From Methylobacteriaceae bacterium (GTDB lineage: Bacteria > Pseudomonadota > Alphaproteobacteria > Rhizobiales > Beijerinckiaceae), in the NCBI GenBank assembly GCA_947444195.1, contig CANEZL010000002.1, forward strand, positions 124,001 to 188,000: a DNA stretch of 64,000 nt, given 5' to 3'. The first letter of the stretch is position 1, and every line of letters starts with the position of its first letter. Under the pieces are notes generated by a model. That model did no database searches, was not told the DNA's origin, and saw only the letters and a list, made by a program, of their open reading frames with translations. Made by a program: the position numbers and the translations under genes. Below are positions 1 through 9,355 of the stretch, one piece after another.

Positions 1-1
1 G

Positions 2-1276
2 AGGCCCCGGTCTTCCGCGAAGCGGGGCATTCGGTGCGGGCTCGCGCTCGTCCTCCTCGCCGCCGCGCCCGCGCGCGCCGAGATCGAGCCCGGCGACCTC
101 ACCCTCACGGTGACGCCGGAGCGCAACGGCAACGCGGCGCCCTACGCCCGCGAGATGGTGCTGCTGCGCCTCCACGGGGTCTACCGGCAGCAGATCCTGC
201 TGGAGGAGATCGTCCAGCCGACGCTCGCCAATTTCAGCTGGACCCAGCTCGGCCGCGACAACTGGACGAAGACCCGCCTGCCCGACGGGCAGGTGGGCTT
301 GGCCTTCGACCGCACCATCGCGGTGTTCCCCCACCACGCGGGGGACTTCACCATCGAGCCCTTCGTCCACCGCCTCACCGTGAACGATGCCGGCACGCGC
401 CGGCTGGTGGAGGTGCGCTCGCAGGCGATCCCGTTCCCGGTGGCCCCCTGGACCCAGGGGACGGGCGGGCCGGACGTGAAGGAGCCCTGGTGGCTGCCCG
501 CGCGCGACGTCAGCGTCACCGATTCCTGGAGCCCCGATCCCGAGACGGTGAAGCTCGGGGAGACCACGCGCCGGATCGTCACGGTGGAGGCGCAGGGCAT
601 GGTCGCCGAGGGGCTGCCCCCCCGGCCGGTGATGCGCACCCGCGGCATCCTCACCTTCGCCGGCCCCGTCACCCGCGAGACCGTCCTCACGCCCACCGGC
701 CCGGTGGCGCGGGTGACCTACCAGTGGGACGTGCGGCCGGGCGTGCCCGAGATCATCCCGCTGGACGCCATCACCATCCCCTGGTTCGACACGGTCTCGC
801 GCACCATGCGCGAGGCGGAGATCCCGGCCCGCCAGATCGGCGGCGGCCTGGTGGACCGGGAGGGCGGCCTCGGGCCCCCGCGGGAGACCGCACCGCTCCT
901 CGTGATCGCCGCCGGGCTCGCCGCCTTCGGCCTCGGCCTCGTGCTGCTCGGCTTCGGGCCGGGCGCCCCGCGCCTGCGCCTGCCGCGCGCGCGCCGCCGC
1001 GCCCTCGCCCGGGCCGCGGCGGGGGGGGACCCGGCCGCCGTCCGGGCGGAGCTGGACGGGGCGATGCGGGCCGAGCCGGAGCTCGCCGCGCTCTGGCGCG
1101 ACCGCCCCGCGATCCGCGACGGCCTCGCCGCCCTCGACCGCGCGGTCTACGCGCCGGCCGGAGCCCCGGCTCCGGATCTCGCGGAACTCGCCCGCCTGCT
1201 CGGCCGCTCCGAGCGGGTCCCACCGCGCCCGGGCACGGCTGGAGCCCGGCTCAAGCCCCTCGACGGGCCGGCCTGA
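2..1276 (+). CDS. BatD-like membrane protein, 5' partial
   Basis: The frame is open from base 2 and begins inside a signal peptide (hydrophobic run ending in A-A-P-A-R-A at about bases 45-80), so the start codon lies before the window. A long extracytoplasmic beta-rich region follows. One transmembrane helix lies near bases 893-960, and a cytoplasmic tail rich in Arg and Ala ends at 1276. Layout (signal peptide, periplasmic domain, C-terminal TM, cytoplasmic tail) and phrases such as V-Q-P-T-L-A-N-F resemble BatD/oxygen-tolerance proteins. These usually sit with MoxR ATPases and von Willebrand A proteins in chaperone-like operons, and related genes occur in methanol dehydrogenase clusters. 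Family assignment is by general resemblance only; the upstream neighbours that would confirm it are outside the window. Confidence 0.5.
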   Translation, partial: RPRSSAKRGIRCGLALVLLAAAPARAEIEPGDLTLTVTPERNGNAAPYAREMVLLRLHGVYRQQILLEEIVQPTLANFSWTQLGRDNWTKTRLPDGQVGLAFDRTIAVFPHHAGDFTIEPFVHRLTVNDAGTRRLVEVRSQAIPFPVAPWTQGTGGPDVKEPWWLPARDVSVTDSWSPDPETVKLGETTRRIVTVEAQGMVAEGLPPRPVMRTRGILTFAGPVTRETVLTPTGPVARVTYQWDVRPGVPEIIPLDAITIPWFDTVSRTMREAEIPARQIGGGLVDREGGLGPPRETAPLLVIAAGLAAFGLGLVLLGFGPGAPRLRLPRARRRALARAAAGGDPAAVRAELDGAMRAEPELAALWRDRPAIRDGLAALDRAVYAPAGAPAPDLAELARLLGRSERVPPRPGTAGARLKPLDGPA

Positions 1277-1311
1277 CGCGGGATCCGATCGAGCGCTTCG
1301 GCTGCCGCGGA

Positions 1312-1510
1312 TCCCCCTCGCCCCGCTTGCGGGGAGAGGCCTGTCTGCACCCTGTCGTGCAGACAGGAAGCGGAGGCGCAGCCGAAGCGGCGGTGAGGAG
1401 GCGGCTCAGGACGAGGCTCTTCCGGCCAAGCCCCCTCACCCTCGGCTGCCGCCTCGATGCGACGACGACGGGGTCGTCGCATCCCTCTCCCCGCAAGCGG
1501 GGTGAGGGGA
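1312..1510. repeat. Composite multi-hairpin intergenic element
   Basis: This element lies between the BatD-like gene and the 3' end of rho (gap 1277-1642). Outer arms 1312-1339 and 1484-1510 are near-perfect inverted copies, each holding a small CCCCGC/GCGGGG hairpin. Inside are two perfect hairpins: CTGTCTGCAC at 1341-1350 with GTGCAGACAG at 1357-1366, and GATGCGACGAC at 1456-1466 with GTCGTCGCATC at 1473-1483. No coding content was seen. It may end transcription between the two converging genes or be a mobile REP-like element. A fragment with similar CTCCCCGCAAG sequence lies after hisS near 10958-10980. Confidence 0.7.
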
Positions 1511-1521
1511 TTCAGTGGCCT

Positions 1522-1556
1522 CCGGATGAGATCGACCGGACTCGGTACGAGACCGA
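1522..1556 (-). repeat. Fragment related to the 113-bp stop-codon repeat
   Basis: Read on the minus strand, this stretch resembles the first 30 or so bases of the element at 15141-15253. It shares a start like GTCTCrTACC and an rTCCGGTyGAT core, with several mismatches. It lies 86 bases downstream of the rho stop codon. The rest of the element was not recognised here. Confidence 0.4.
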
Positions 1557-1642
1557 GCGCGACAGGAGCGAGGGCCCCGGAAACGCGAACGGCGCCGGGC
1601 AGAAGCCCGACGCCGTGTGCGAAACGCCCGTCCGGAAACGGC

Positions 1643-2986
<1,344 letters not shown>

Positions 2987-3287
2987 GGGGTGTCTTGAAC
3001 CGACGTGAGGCTTGAGAATACGGGGGATGGATAAGATCCGCGCCGGGCCTTTGACGGAAGGCGCCGGGGACCGGGCTCGCGCGTCGATGAAGGCGGAACC
3101 CGTGGCATCTGGGGATCGAGCCTTACAGGCTCGGGATGCGGTGCGGCACTTATTTTTTAAGGAGGGCCGAGATGCTCTAGCCCATTTTCCGTGCCGGCTC
3201 AAGTCCATCCCGGGTGCCGGCCCCGGATCGGTCGAACCGGAGGCCCGGCCGGACGTTGGGGAGCGGTCCCCTCGATCCGAGCCGCCG
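2987..3287. other. Divergent intergenic region, rho / small secreted protein
   Basis: About 300 bases between the rho start and the start of the small secreted protein. It should carry the rho promoter and leader on the minus strand and the promoter for the plus-strand gene. A short AT-rich patch (TTATTTTTTAA at about 3149-3159) is the only base-composition break. No hairpin terminator, RNA gene or clear promoter consensus was recognised. Confidence 0.5.
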
Positions 3288-3521
3288 ATGCCCGCACCCC
3301 TCGTCCGCGCCGCCTTCCTGCTGGCCCTGAGCCTGCCCCTCCTCGCCGCGCGGCCCGCGGCGGCGGAGAGCCCCGCCAAGGCCTACCAGTTCGGCGAGCG
3401 GCAGTTCAGCCGGGCCTGCCGGCCGCCGCTGAAATACGCGGCCGGGGCCTGCGTTCGCCGCTGCCCGGCGGGCTACCAGGACATGGGCCGCACCTGCCGC
3501 TACCGCAGCATGCGCTGGTGA
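3288..3521 (+). CDS. Small secreted cysteine-containing protein
   Basis: A 77-residue product of unknown function. Residues 1-27 form a clear signal peptide (hydrophobic run [11 protein letters not shown] then A-A-A-E), so the mature peptide of about 50 residues is exported. It is basic and holds four cysteines (C-R-P-P, G-A-C-V-R-R-C, R-T-C-R), spaced as if for two disulfides. The gene ends just before, and converges with, the Smr-domain gene. Small proteins of this type are common hypotheticals in Methylobacterium-like genomes; I do not recognise a named family. Confidence 0.6.
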   Translation: MPAPLVRAAFLLALSLPLLAARPAAAESPAKAYQFGERQFSRACRPPLKYAAGACVRRCPAGYQDMGRTCRYRSMRW

Positions 3522-3524
3522 GGC

Positions 3525-4217
3525 TCAGCGGCGGCGCAGGCGCACATAGAGGGCGCCGGAGCCGCCGTGGTGCTGGGCCGCCTCCTCGAAGCCGAGGACG
3601 ATGCCGTGCAGGTCCGGCCCGCGCAGCCAGTGCGGCACGGAGCGGCGCAGCACGCCGCGCTCCGAGAAGGCGTCGCGGAAGTCCGGCCCGCCCTTGCCGG
3701 TGACGACGAGGACGTGGGCGTGGCCCGCCGCCCGCGCCCGCAGCAGGAAGCCGGTGAGGGCGGCGTGCGCCTCGTCCTGATACATCCCGTGCAGGTCGAT
3801 CCGCGCCTCGATGGCGAGGCTGCCGCGGCGCAGGCCCAGACGGGCCTGCCGCTCCAGGCCCGCGGGCGGGCGCGGCACCGGCGGCGGCGCCTGATAGGGC
3901 GCGGCGGTGGGCATCCGCACGGGCTTCGCCGCCGGGCCGGGCTTGGCCGCGAGGCCGGCTTTAGGCGCCTCCGTCTTGGGCTGGCGCGGCACCGCGGGCA
4001 GAGCGGTCTTCCGGGCCTTGGCGGGCCGGCCGGCTCCGGGCTTCGTCGAGACCGTGGCCGCAAGGCCCGGCACGAGCGCGGCCGTCGCCGCGGCGGCGTC
4101 CGGCTTCGGCGCCTCCGGCCGGGCGCGGCCCCGCAAGGGCTTGATGAGCTTGGCGATCTCGGCCCAGAGCCGGGCCTCTTCGCCGGTGAGGGTGCGCGGA
4201 CGCCGGGGGCGACGCAT
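3525..4217 (-). CDS. Smr-domain protein
   Basis: A 230-residue protein. The N-terminal half is a basic, Pro/Ala/Lys-rich low-complexity region (residues about 35-130). The C-terminal part is a Smr domain with the D-L-H-G signature followed by helical residues and the V-V-T-G-K-G motif at about residues 145-180. Smr domains, named after the MutS2 C-terminus, are nucleic-acid-binding or nicking modules; stand-alone Smr proteins of this size are usual in alphaproteobacteria, often directly downstream of mltA. It starts 8 bases after the mltA stop codon, so it is probably the last gene of a Tim44-mltA-smr operon. The cellular role is not established. Confidence 0.88.
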   Translation of the reverse strand: MRRPRRPRTLTGEEARLWAEIAKLIKPLRGRARPEAPKPDAAAATAALVPGLAATVSTKPGAGRPAKARKTALPAVPRQPKTEAPKAGLAAKPGPAAKPVRMPTAAPYQAPPPVPRPPAGLERQARLGLRRGSLAIEARIDLHGMYQDEAHAALTGFLLRARAAGHAHVLVVTGKGGPDFRDAFSERGVLRRSVPHWLRGPDLHGIVLGFEEAAQHHGGSGALYVRLRRR

Positions 4218-4225
4218 GGCGGTTC

Positions 4226-5437
4226 TCAGCGCCCCGCCGCGGACGCGTCGCCGCGGGGTTTGGGCAGCAGCACCACGAAGCCCACCGCGTCGCGCAGGTC
4301 CCCCGCCGCGGCGCCCGCCCGCGCGCCCGTGCCGAGATAGAGATCCCCCCGCGCCGGCCCGACGATGGCCGAGCCGGTATCGGCGGCCACCACGAGCCGG
4401 CCGGTCTCCTCCGCCCCCGCCCCCGGCAGCCGCCCCTCCAGCCAGAAGGGCAGGCCGTAGCGCCAGAGCCCGGCATCCACCGCGATGCTGCGGCCGGGGC
4501 TGAGCGGCGCGCCCGCAGCGCCCACGGGGCCGAGGGCGGGGTCCTCCACCGGGGCGAGACGGAAGAAGATGTAGGAGGCGTTGGCCCGGATCAGCCGGCG
4601 CGCGGTCTCCGGGTTGGCGCGCAGCCACGCGGTCCAGCGGGCGAGCGTCAGCCCTTCGAGGGGGAGGTGCCCCTCCTGCACGATCAGCTTGGCCACCGCG
4701 GTGTAGGGGCGGCCGTTGCGCCCGTCGTAGAGCACGCGCACGGCCCGCCCGTCGGGCAGGCGCACCCGGCCCGACCCCTGGACCTGGAGCACGAGGAGAT
4801 CGACGCCGTCGCGCAGCCAGAGGAGCGGCCGCGCGCGCCCGCCCAGCGCCCCGTCCTCGATCGCCGCCCGGTCCGGATAGGGTTCGAGGCCGCTCGCGAC
4901 CGCGCGCCCGGCGCGCAGGGCGGGGTCGAGGCCGGGCCGCGTCTCGCCGGGCTCCAGGATCACGAGATCGTCCGGCCGCGCCAGCACCGCCGCGGTGTAG
5001 CCGGGGCCGGGCTCCAGGGCGCCGGCGAGTTCGGGCTCGAAATAGCCGGTGAGGAAGCCCTTGGCGCGCTCCGGCCCGCCCGCCGCCTCGGGGGGGCGCA
5101 CGATCCGGTAGGCGGAGAAGCGCTGCGCGAAGAAGGCGCCGGCCCCCTCGGGCGGCGTCGCCGCGGCCTCGGCGCAGGCGGCGGCGAGATCCTCGGCCGA
5201 GCCCGTCGCCGCGGGGGCGATCGTCGCCGGCGGCGCCGCGCAGACCCGGCGGAAGGCGTCGAGGGCGGCGGCGGGGTCGGGGCCGGGAAAGCCGGCCAGG
5301 TCCGCGGCGGCGACCGGTTCCAGCCGCGCCTCGCCGACCCGCGGGGGCCCGGCCGCGGCGACCGGTCCCGGCAGCAGGCCCGCGGTCAGCAGGAGCGCCG
5401 CGAGCCGAGGGCCGCCGGAGGCGCGAGGTTTCGGCAC
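4226..5437 (-). CDS. mltA: Membrane-bound lytic murein transglycosylase A
   Basis: Cleaves the glycan strands of peptidoglycan, producing 1,6-anhydro-muropeptides in the periplasm. The product is about 403 aa from a GTG start at 5437, chosen because it lies 20 bases after the preceding stop and directly precedes a signal peptide (L-A-A-L-L-L-T-A-G-L-L-P-G). MltA features are visible: the F-L-T-G-Y-F-E-P-E-L substrate-binding stretch, L-Q-V-Q-G-S-G in the middle, and the C-terminal 3D domain with V-A-A-D-T-G-S-A-I (catalytic Asp region) and D-L-Y-L-G-T-G. It sits between the Tim44-like gene and the Smr gene in one minus-strand transcription unit, a common alphaproteobacterial order. Confidence 0.92.
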   Translation of the reverse strand: MPKPRASGGPRLAALLLTAGLLPGPVAAAGPPRVGEARLEPVAAADLAGFPGPDPAAALDAFRRVCAAPPATIAPAATGSAEDLAAACAEAAATPPEGAGAFFAQRFSAYRIVRPPEAAGGPERAKGFLTGYFEPELAGALEPGPGYTAAVLARPDDLVILEPGETRPGLDPALRAGRAVASGLEPYPDRAAIEDGALGGRARPLLWLRDGVDLLVLQVQGSGRVRLPDGRAVRVLYDGRNGRPYTAVAKLIVQEGHLPLEGLTLARWTAWLRANPETARRLIRANASYIFFRLAPVEDPALGPVGAAGAPLSPGRSIAVDAGLWRYGLPFWLEGRLPGAGAEETGRLVVAADTGSAIVGPARGDLYLGTGARAGAAAGDLRDAVGFVVLLPKPRGDASAAGR

Positions 5438-5457
5438 GGCGCGGTCGCGGGCAGGCG

Positions 5458-6183
5458 TCAGGCGCCCGCTTCGGTGGCGACGAGCTGCCAGTTCGGGTCG
5501 CGGGAGCCGAGGGTGCGCGCGAAGGTCCAGATGTCGGGGACCTCGACCACGGTCTCGGCGCTGCCGTCGATGACGGTGCCGCCGGCATCGCGCGTGGCGG
5601 TGATCAGGTTCGAGATGAAGCGCACGGTGACCTGCGCGACGCGGTTGCGCACCTCCACCGCGACGATCTCGGCCTTGTCGATGGAGACGAAGGTGGTCTC
5701 CAGGGTCTGGCGGTTGCGCTCGCGCTCGCCGATCGCCCGCTCGAACGCCTCGGCGACCTCCTTGGAGAGGAGCCCGCGCAGGGTCTTCCGGTCGCCCTTG
5801 GCGAAGGCGATCATGATCGCCTCGTAGGCGGATTTCGCGCCTTCCACGAAGGCGCGCGGGTCGAAGCCCGGCTCGGCCTGCACCACGGCCTCGAGGCCGC
5901 GGGCGACCTCGGAGCCGGGCTCGGCGATGCCGCGCCAGTCGCGGGCGGGGGCGTTGCCCGCCTGCGGGCGCTCGGCCTGCACGACCCGGTCGCTGCCCGG
6001 CAGGCGCACGACGTTGTCGCCCTCGCCGCGGTTGCCCGGCTGCTCCGCGCGGTTGCGCTCCACCGGCTTGAAGGGCGAGCGCTCGGCACCGGTCTTCTGT
6101 CCGAGGACGGAGCGCAGGCGCCAGATCACGAAGACCGCGAGCGCCAGGAAGATGATCGTCGTCAGATCCAAGGTATCCTGCAT
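5458..6183 (-). CDS. Tim44/TimA-like domain protein
   Basis: A 241-residue protein with one N-terminal membrane helix (L-T-T-I-I-F-L-A-L-A-V-F-V-I-W, residues about 7-22). A charged, flexible linker follows, then a C-terminal Tim44-like domain (residues about 105-235) with the typical F-V-E-G-A-K-S-A-Y-E-A-I-M-I-A-F-A-K start. In mitochondria Tim44 tethers Hsp70 to the import channel. In alphaproteobacteria homologues (TimA) are inner-membrane or periplasm-associated and of uncertain role. The ATG at 6183 begins M-Q-D-T-L-D, close to known relatives. It is first in a unit with mltA and the Smr gene. Confidence 0.88.
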   Translation of the reverse strand: MQDTLDLTTIIFLALAVFVIWRLRSVLGQKTGAERSPFKPVERNRAEQPGNRGEGDNVVRLPGSDRVVQAERPQAGNAPARDWRGIAEPGSEVARGLEAVVQAEPGFDPRAFVEGAKSAYEAIMIAFAKGDRKTLRGLLSKEVAEAFERAIGERERNRQTLETTFVSIDKAEIVAVEVRNRVAQVTVRFISNLITATRDAGGTVIDGSAETVVEVPDIWTFARTLGSRDPNWQLVATEAGA

Positions 6184-6646
6184 CACCGATCCGATGGCGG
6201 CTGCCGGAAGCCGGCCGGCCTCGAGAAAATTCCGCGACGGACCCGGGGCTTCCCCTGCGGCAAGCACCCCGGCCCCGTTCCGCGAAGCGCCGCACCGGGG
6301 CCGGGCGGCGTCGCACGCATTCGTCATATCCGACAGCCGCGCCGGGATCGAGCCGGATCCTGTCGGGCGCGGACAACCGACATTCGCTTGCATATGGGAC
6401 AGGCGCGCGGCCTGTTCCAGGCGGCACCTGCGCCGATCGGGCCCGGGACCGGCCCGGATCCCGCGCCGCGTCGTCGCGGCAACGGCCTCGGAAGCGGTTC
6501 GCTTGTCGGCACCGGACGGGCGTGTTAGCGGCCTGCCGATCCGGCCCGCGGGCCTGAGCCGAAGCGCCCGCGCGGGGCGCGCCACGACGCTGGCCGTCGC
6601 CCGCGAGGGGGCGCGGACCATCCATTGACCTGAGGAGGATACCGCC
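6184..6646. other. Divergent intergenic region, Tim44-like / secB
   Basis: 463 bases between two divergent genes, expected to hold both promoters. Short open frames exist on both strands, but none has a ribosome binding site or recognisable protein. The only strong translation signal is the secB ribosome binding site GAGGAGG at 6632-6638. No repeat or RNA structure was recognised. Confidence 0.5.
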
Positions 6647-7150
6647 ATGGCCGACTCTCCGGCACCGAACGGCAACGGCGGCGCGCCGCAGGGCGAGGGC
6701 GCACCCACGATCAACGCGCTCGCGCAGTACGCCAAGGACCTCTCCTTCGAGAACCCGAACGCGCCGCGCTCCCTGCAGCCGCAGGAGGGCCAGGGTCCGC
6801 AGATCAGCATCCAGGTCAACGTCAACGCGCAGCAGCTCGCCGAGACCGACTTCGAGGTCGAGCTCACGCTGGAGGGCGACGCCAAGATCAACAACGAGGT
6901 GCTGTTCGCCTTCGACCTGAAGTATGCCGGCATCTTCCGCATGCTGAACATCCCGCAGGACCAGCTCCACCCCGCGGTGATGATCGAGTGCCCGCGCCTG
7001 CTCTTCCCCTTCGCCCGCCAGATCGTGGCCGAGGCGGTGCGCAACGGCGGCTTCCCGCCCCTCTACATCGACCCGATCGACTTCGTCGGCCTCTACCGCC
7101 AGAAGGCGTTCGAGGCGCAGCAGCAGGCCGGCGGCCCGCTCGCCTCCTGA
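6647..7150 (+). CDS. secB: Protein-export chaperone SecB
   Basis: Tetrameric cytosolic chaperone that keeps preproteins unfolded and hands them to SecA for export through SecYEG. The product is 167 aa, normal for the family. The N-terminal disordered Gly/Asn/Ala-rich stretch is typical of alphaproteobacterial SecB. The core shows [20 protein letters not shown] and the highly conserved [17 protein letters not shown] block, followed by [14 protein letters not shown] strong ribosome binding site (GAGGAGG, 8 bases upstream) fixes the start. The gene is monocistronic and ends at a clear terminator at 7264-7294. Confidence 0.97.
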   Translation: MADSPAPNGNGGAPQGEGAPTINALAQYAKDLSFENPNAPRSLQPQEGQGPQISIQVNVNAQQLAETDFEVELTLEGDAKINNEVLFAFDLKYAGIFRMLNIPQDQLHPAVMIECPRLLFPFARQIVAEAVRNGGFPPLYIDPIDFVGLYRQKAFEAQQQAGGPLAS

Positions 7151-7263
7151 GATCTCGGGATCGTTCCCGGTCGCGCCGCGGTCGGGAACGGCGCCGGACG
7201 ACCGTTCGGTTCTCCTCCGGCCCGGCATCCGATCCGGCGGAGAGCGTCCCATCCCGGCCATCC

Positions 7264-7294
7264 GCCCCGGCGTGCCGCACGCCGGGGCGTTTTT
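7264..7294 (+). terminator. Rho-independent terminator after secB
   Basis: A perfect 11-bp stem, GCCCCGGCGTG at 7264-7274 with CACGCCGGGGC at 7278-7288, has a 3-base loop and is followed by GTTTTT. It lies about 110 bases downstream of the secB stop codon. A weaker 8-bp dyad (CGTTCCCG / CGGGAACG) lies nearer the stop at about 7162-7190. Confidence 0.9.
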
Positions 7295-7424
7295 GTGTCG
7301 CGGTCGCCAAACCATCCGGCCGTCCGGTGCGTTCCGGGGGCGAGGACGGCTTGGCCGTGACCGTGGCCGTGCTTGCCGGCCGCGGTCGCGGAACCGGCGG
7401 TCCGGATTCGCGCCACGGGATCGC

Positions 7425-8654
7425 ATGCTCGCCACCACCCATCTCGCCCTGATCAACGTCTTCACCGGGGACATCCAGGGCGGCCTCGGGCCCTTCCTCG
7501 GCACCTGGCTCGCGGGCGCCGCCGCGTGGAGCCCGGCGCGGATCGGCCTCGTCACCACCCTCGTCGGCGTGGGCTCGCTCCTGCTCAGCGCGCCCTTCGG
7601 CGCCCTCGTCGACCGGCTCGGGCGGCCGCGCCTGCTCATCGCGCTCGCCTGCGGCGCCATCCTGTGCGGCACCCTCGCCATCCTGCCCGCCCGCAGCTTC
7701 GGGGGGGTCTTCGCCGCGCAGATGCTGGCCGCGGCCGGCGGCACCCTGCTCCTGCCCGCGGTCACGGCGCTCACCCTCGGCATCGTCGGCAAGGACCGGT
7801 TCCCGCAGCAGCAGGGCCGCAACCAGGCCTTCAACCATCTCGGCATCCTGCTCGCGGCCGGGCTGATCAGCCTCGGCACCGGCCTCCTCGGCGGTGCGGT
7901 GGCCTTCTGGGTGCTCGGCGCCATGGCGGTGCTCGCCATCGTCGCGACCGTGACGACCCCCGGCCACTGCTACAGCGAGCGCCGGGCCGTGGGCTGGAAG
8001 GAGGATGCCGACGACAAGCCCGAGCGGGCCGGGCTGAAGAGCATCGTCGGCAATCGCCGCCTGCTCGTGCTCGCGGTCGCGCTCGCCCTGTTCAACCTCG
8101 GCAACGGCGGCATGCTCTCGCTGCTCGGCCAGAAGCTCGTGGCGACGGCCGCCGACGCCACCACCTGGACCGCCCGCTACGTGATGGTGGCCCAGCTCGT
8201 GATGGTGCCGGTGGCCCTGTTCGCGGGCTCGCTGGCCGACCGCAGCGGCCGGCGCCGGCTCCTCCTCGTCGCCTTCGCCGTGCTCCCCGTGCGCGCCCTG
8301 CTCTCGGCCACGATCGACGATCCCTACTGGCTGATCGCGGCCGAGGTGCTCGACGGCGTCGCCTCCGGCATCGTGGGCGTCGCCGTGCCGATCGTGGTGG
8401 CCGACCTCACCTGGGGCTCGGGCCGCACGCAGACGGCGCTCGGCAGCCTCAACGCGGTGCAGGGGATCGGCGGCGCCCTCTCGGCCTGGTACGGCGGCCT
8501 CGCCCAGGGGCTGCTGGGCTGGAGCGGCGCCTTCCTGGCGCTCGGCGCCCCGGCGCTCGCCGCCCTCGCCCTCGTGATCTGGCTCGACGCGACGCCCGAG
8601 CCCGGGCGGCGGGCGCGGCGGCGGCAGGCCCGCACGGCGGCGCAGGGCGCCTGA
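7425..8654 (+). CDS. MFS transporter
   Basis: A 409-residue integral membrane protein of the major facilitator superfamily with about 12 predicted helices in two halves. The loop between helices 2 and 3 carries A-L-V-D-R-L-G-R-P-R, the MFS motif A equivalent; a second copy, S-L-A-D-R-S-G-R-R-R, lies in the second half. The central hydrophilic loop is near residues 185-210. The substrate cannot be told from sequence. The ATG at 7425 begins M-L-A-T-T-H-L and removes an unlikely Arg-rich extension. It lies between secB and the DUF3429 gene, without an obvious operon partner. Confidence 0.85.
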   Translation: MLATTHLALINVFTGDIQGGLGPFLGTWLAGAAAWSPARIGLVTTLVGVGSLLLSAPFGALVDRLGRPRLLIALACGAILCGTLAILPARSFGGVFAAQMLAAAGGTLLLPAVTALTLGIVGKDRFPQQQGRNQAFNHLGILLAAGLISLGTGLLGGAVAFWVLGAMAVLAIVATVTTPGHCYSERRAVGWKEDADDKPERAGLKSIVGNRRLLVLAVALALFNLGNGGMLSLLGQKLVATAADATTWTARYVMVAQLVMVPVALFAGSLADRSGRRRLLLVAFAVLPVRALLSATIDDPYWLIAAEVLDGVASGIVGVAVPIVVADLTWGSGRTQTALGSLNAVQGIGGALSAWYGGLAQGLLGWSGAFLALGAPALAALALVIWLDATPEPGRRARRRQARTAAQGA

Positions 8655-8772
8655 GCCCGGGGCCTCGCCCCGGGACATGCCCCGCGGGCTCACGGGCCCG
8701 CGAGGGGCGGAACCCCCGCGGCGGCCATCGGTTGCGTCCCCCGTGGTGCAGCGCGGGAGGTCGGTGCCAGCC

Positions 8773-9282
8773 ATGACGCAGGTCGAGAACGCCGCCGGAC
8801 GCACCCTCGTCACGCAGGAGCCGCGGGAGACCCCGTGGCTCAGCGTGGTGTTCGGCTACGGCCCGATGCTGCCCTTCGTGGCGGGCGCCGCCGCGGCCTG
8901 GTGGCAGCGCGGCGCCTGGGACGAGCTGATCCTGCTCGCCACCATCCTCTACGGGGCGGCGATCCTGCTGTTCCTCTCGGGCGTGCGCCGCGGCGTCAGC
9001 TTCCGCACCCCCGGCGGGCCGACATTCATGCAGATCGCGACCATGCTCGCCCTGTTCTGCCTCGGGCTCGGTGCCCTCCTCGTCGTGGTGATCCTCGGCA
9101 ACCGGGTGATCGCCCTCGATCTTCTCATCGCCGGCTTCGTCGCCGTGGCGATCCTCGATCCGATCGCGGCGCGCCGCGGCGAGGCGCCCCTGTTCTTCGC
9201 GCGCCTGCGCCCCCTCCAGATCCCGATCGCGGTGCTGAGCCTCGCCGCGCTCCTCGTGCTGAAGCTGATGTCGCCTTACTGA
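8773..9282 (+). CDS. DUF3429-like membrane protein
   Basis: A 169-residue membrane protein with about five hydrophobic helices (W-L-S-V-V-F-G-Y-G-P-M-L-P-F, then L-A-T-I-L-Y-G-A-A-I-L-L-F-L-S-G, and so on). The G-A-A-I-L-L-F-L-S-G-V-R-R-G segment and overall size match the DUF3429 family of unknown function found widely in proteobacteria. The ATG at 8773 gives the usual length; the frame extends further upstream without conserved sequence. hisS begins 74 bases later on the same strand, so co-transcription is possible. Confidence 0.65.
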   Translation: MTQVENAAGRTLVTQEPRETPWLSVVFGYGPMLPFVAGAAAAWWQRGAWDELILLATILYGAAILLFLSGVRRGVSFRTPGGPTFMQIATMLALFCLGLGALLVVVILGNRVIALDLLIAGFVAVAILDPIAARRGEAPLFFARLRPLQIPIAVLSLAALLVLKLMSPY

Positions 9283-9355
9283 CGGGCGGTTGCCGCTGGC
9301 CCGCGCCCTGCGTTAGAGCCCGGCAAACACCCGTTCAGACGCGAAGCGACCCGCC

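Noticed and set aside
4226..7939. Single very long minus-strand frame covering mltA through secB and the MFS gene
   Set aside because: Only the mltA part (4226-5437) is real coding sequence. The remainder is antisense or in the wrong frame to Tim44-like, secB and MFS genes.
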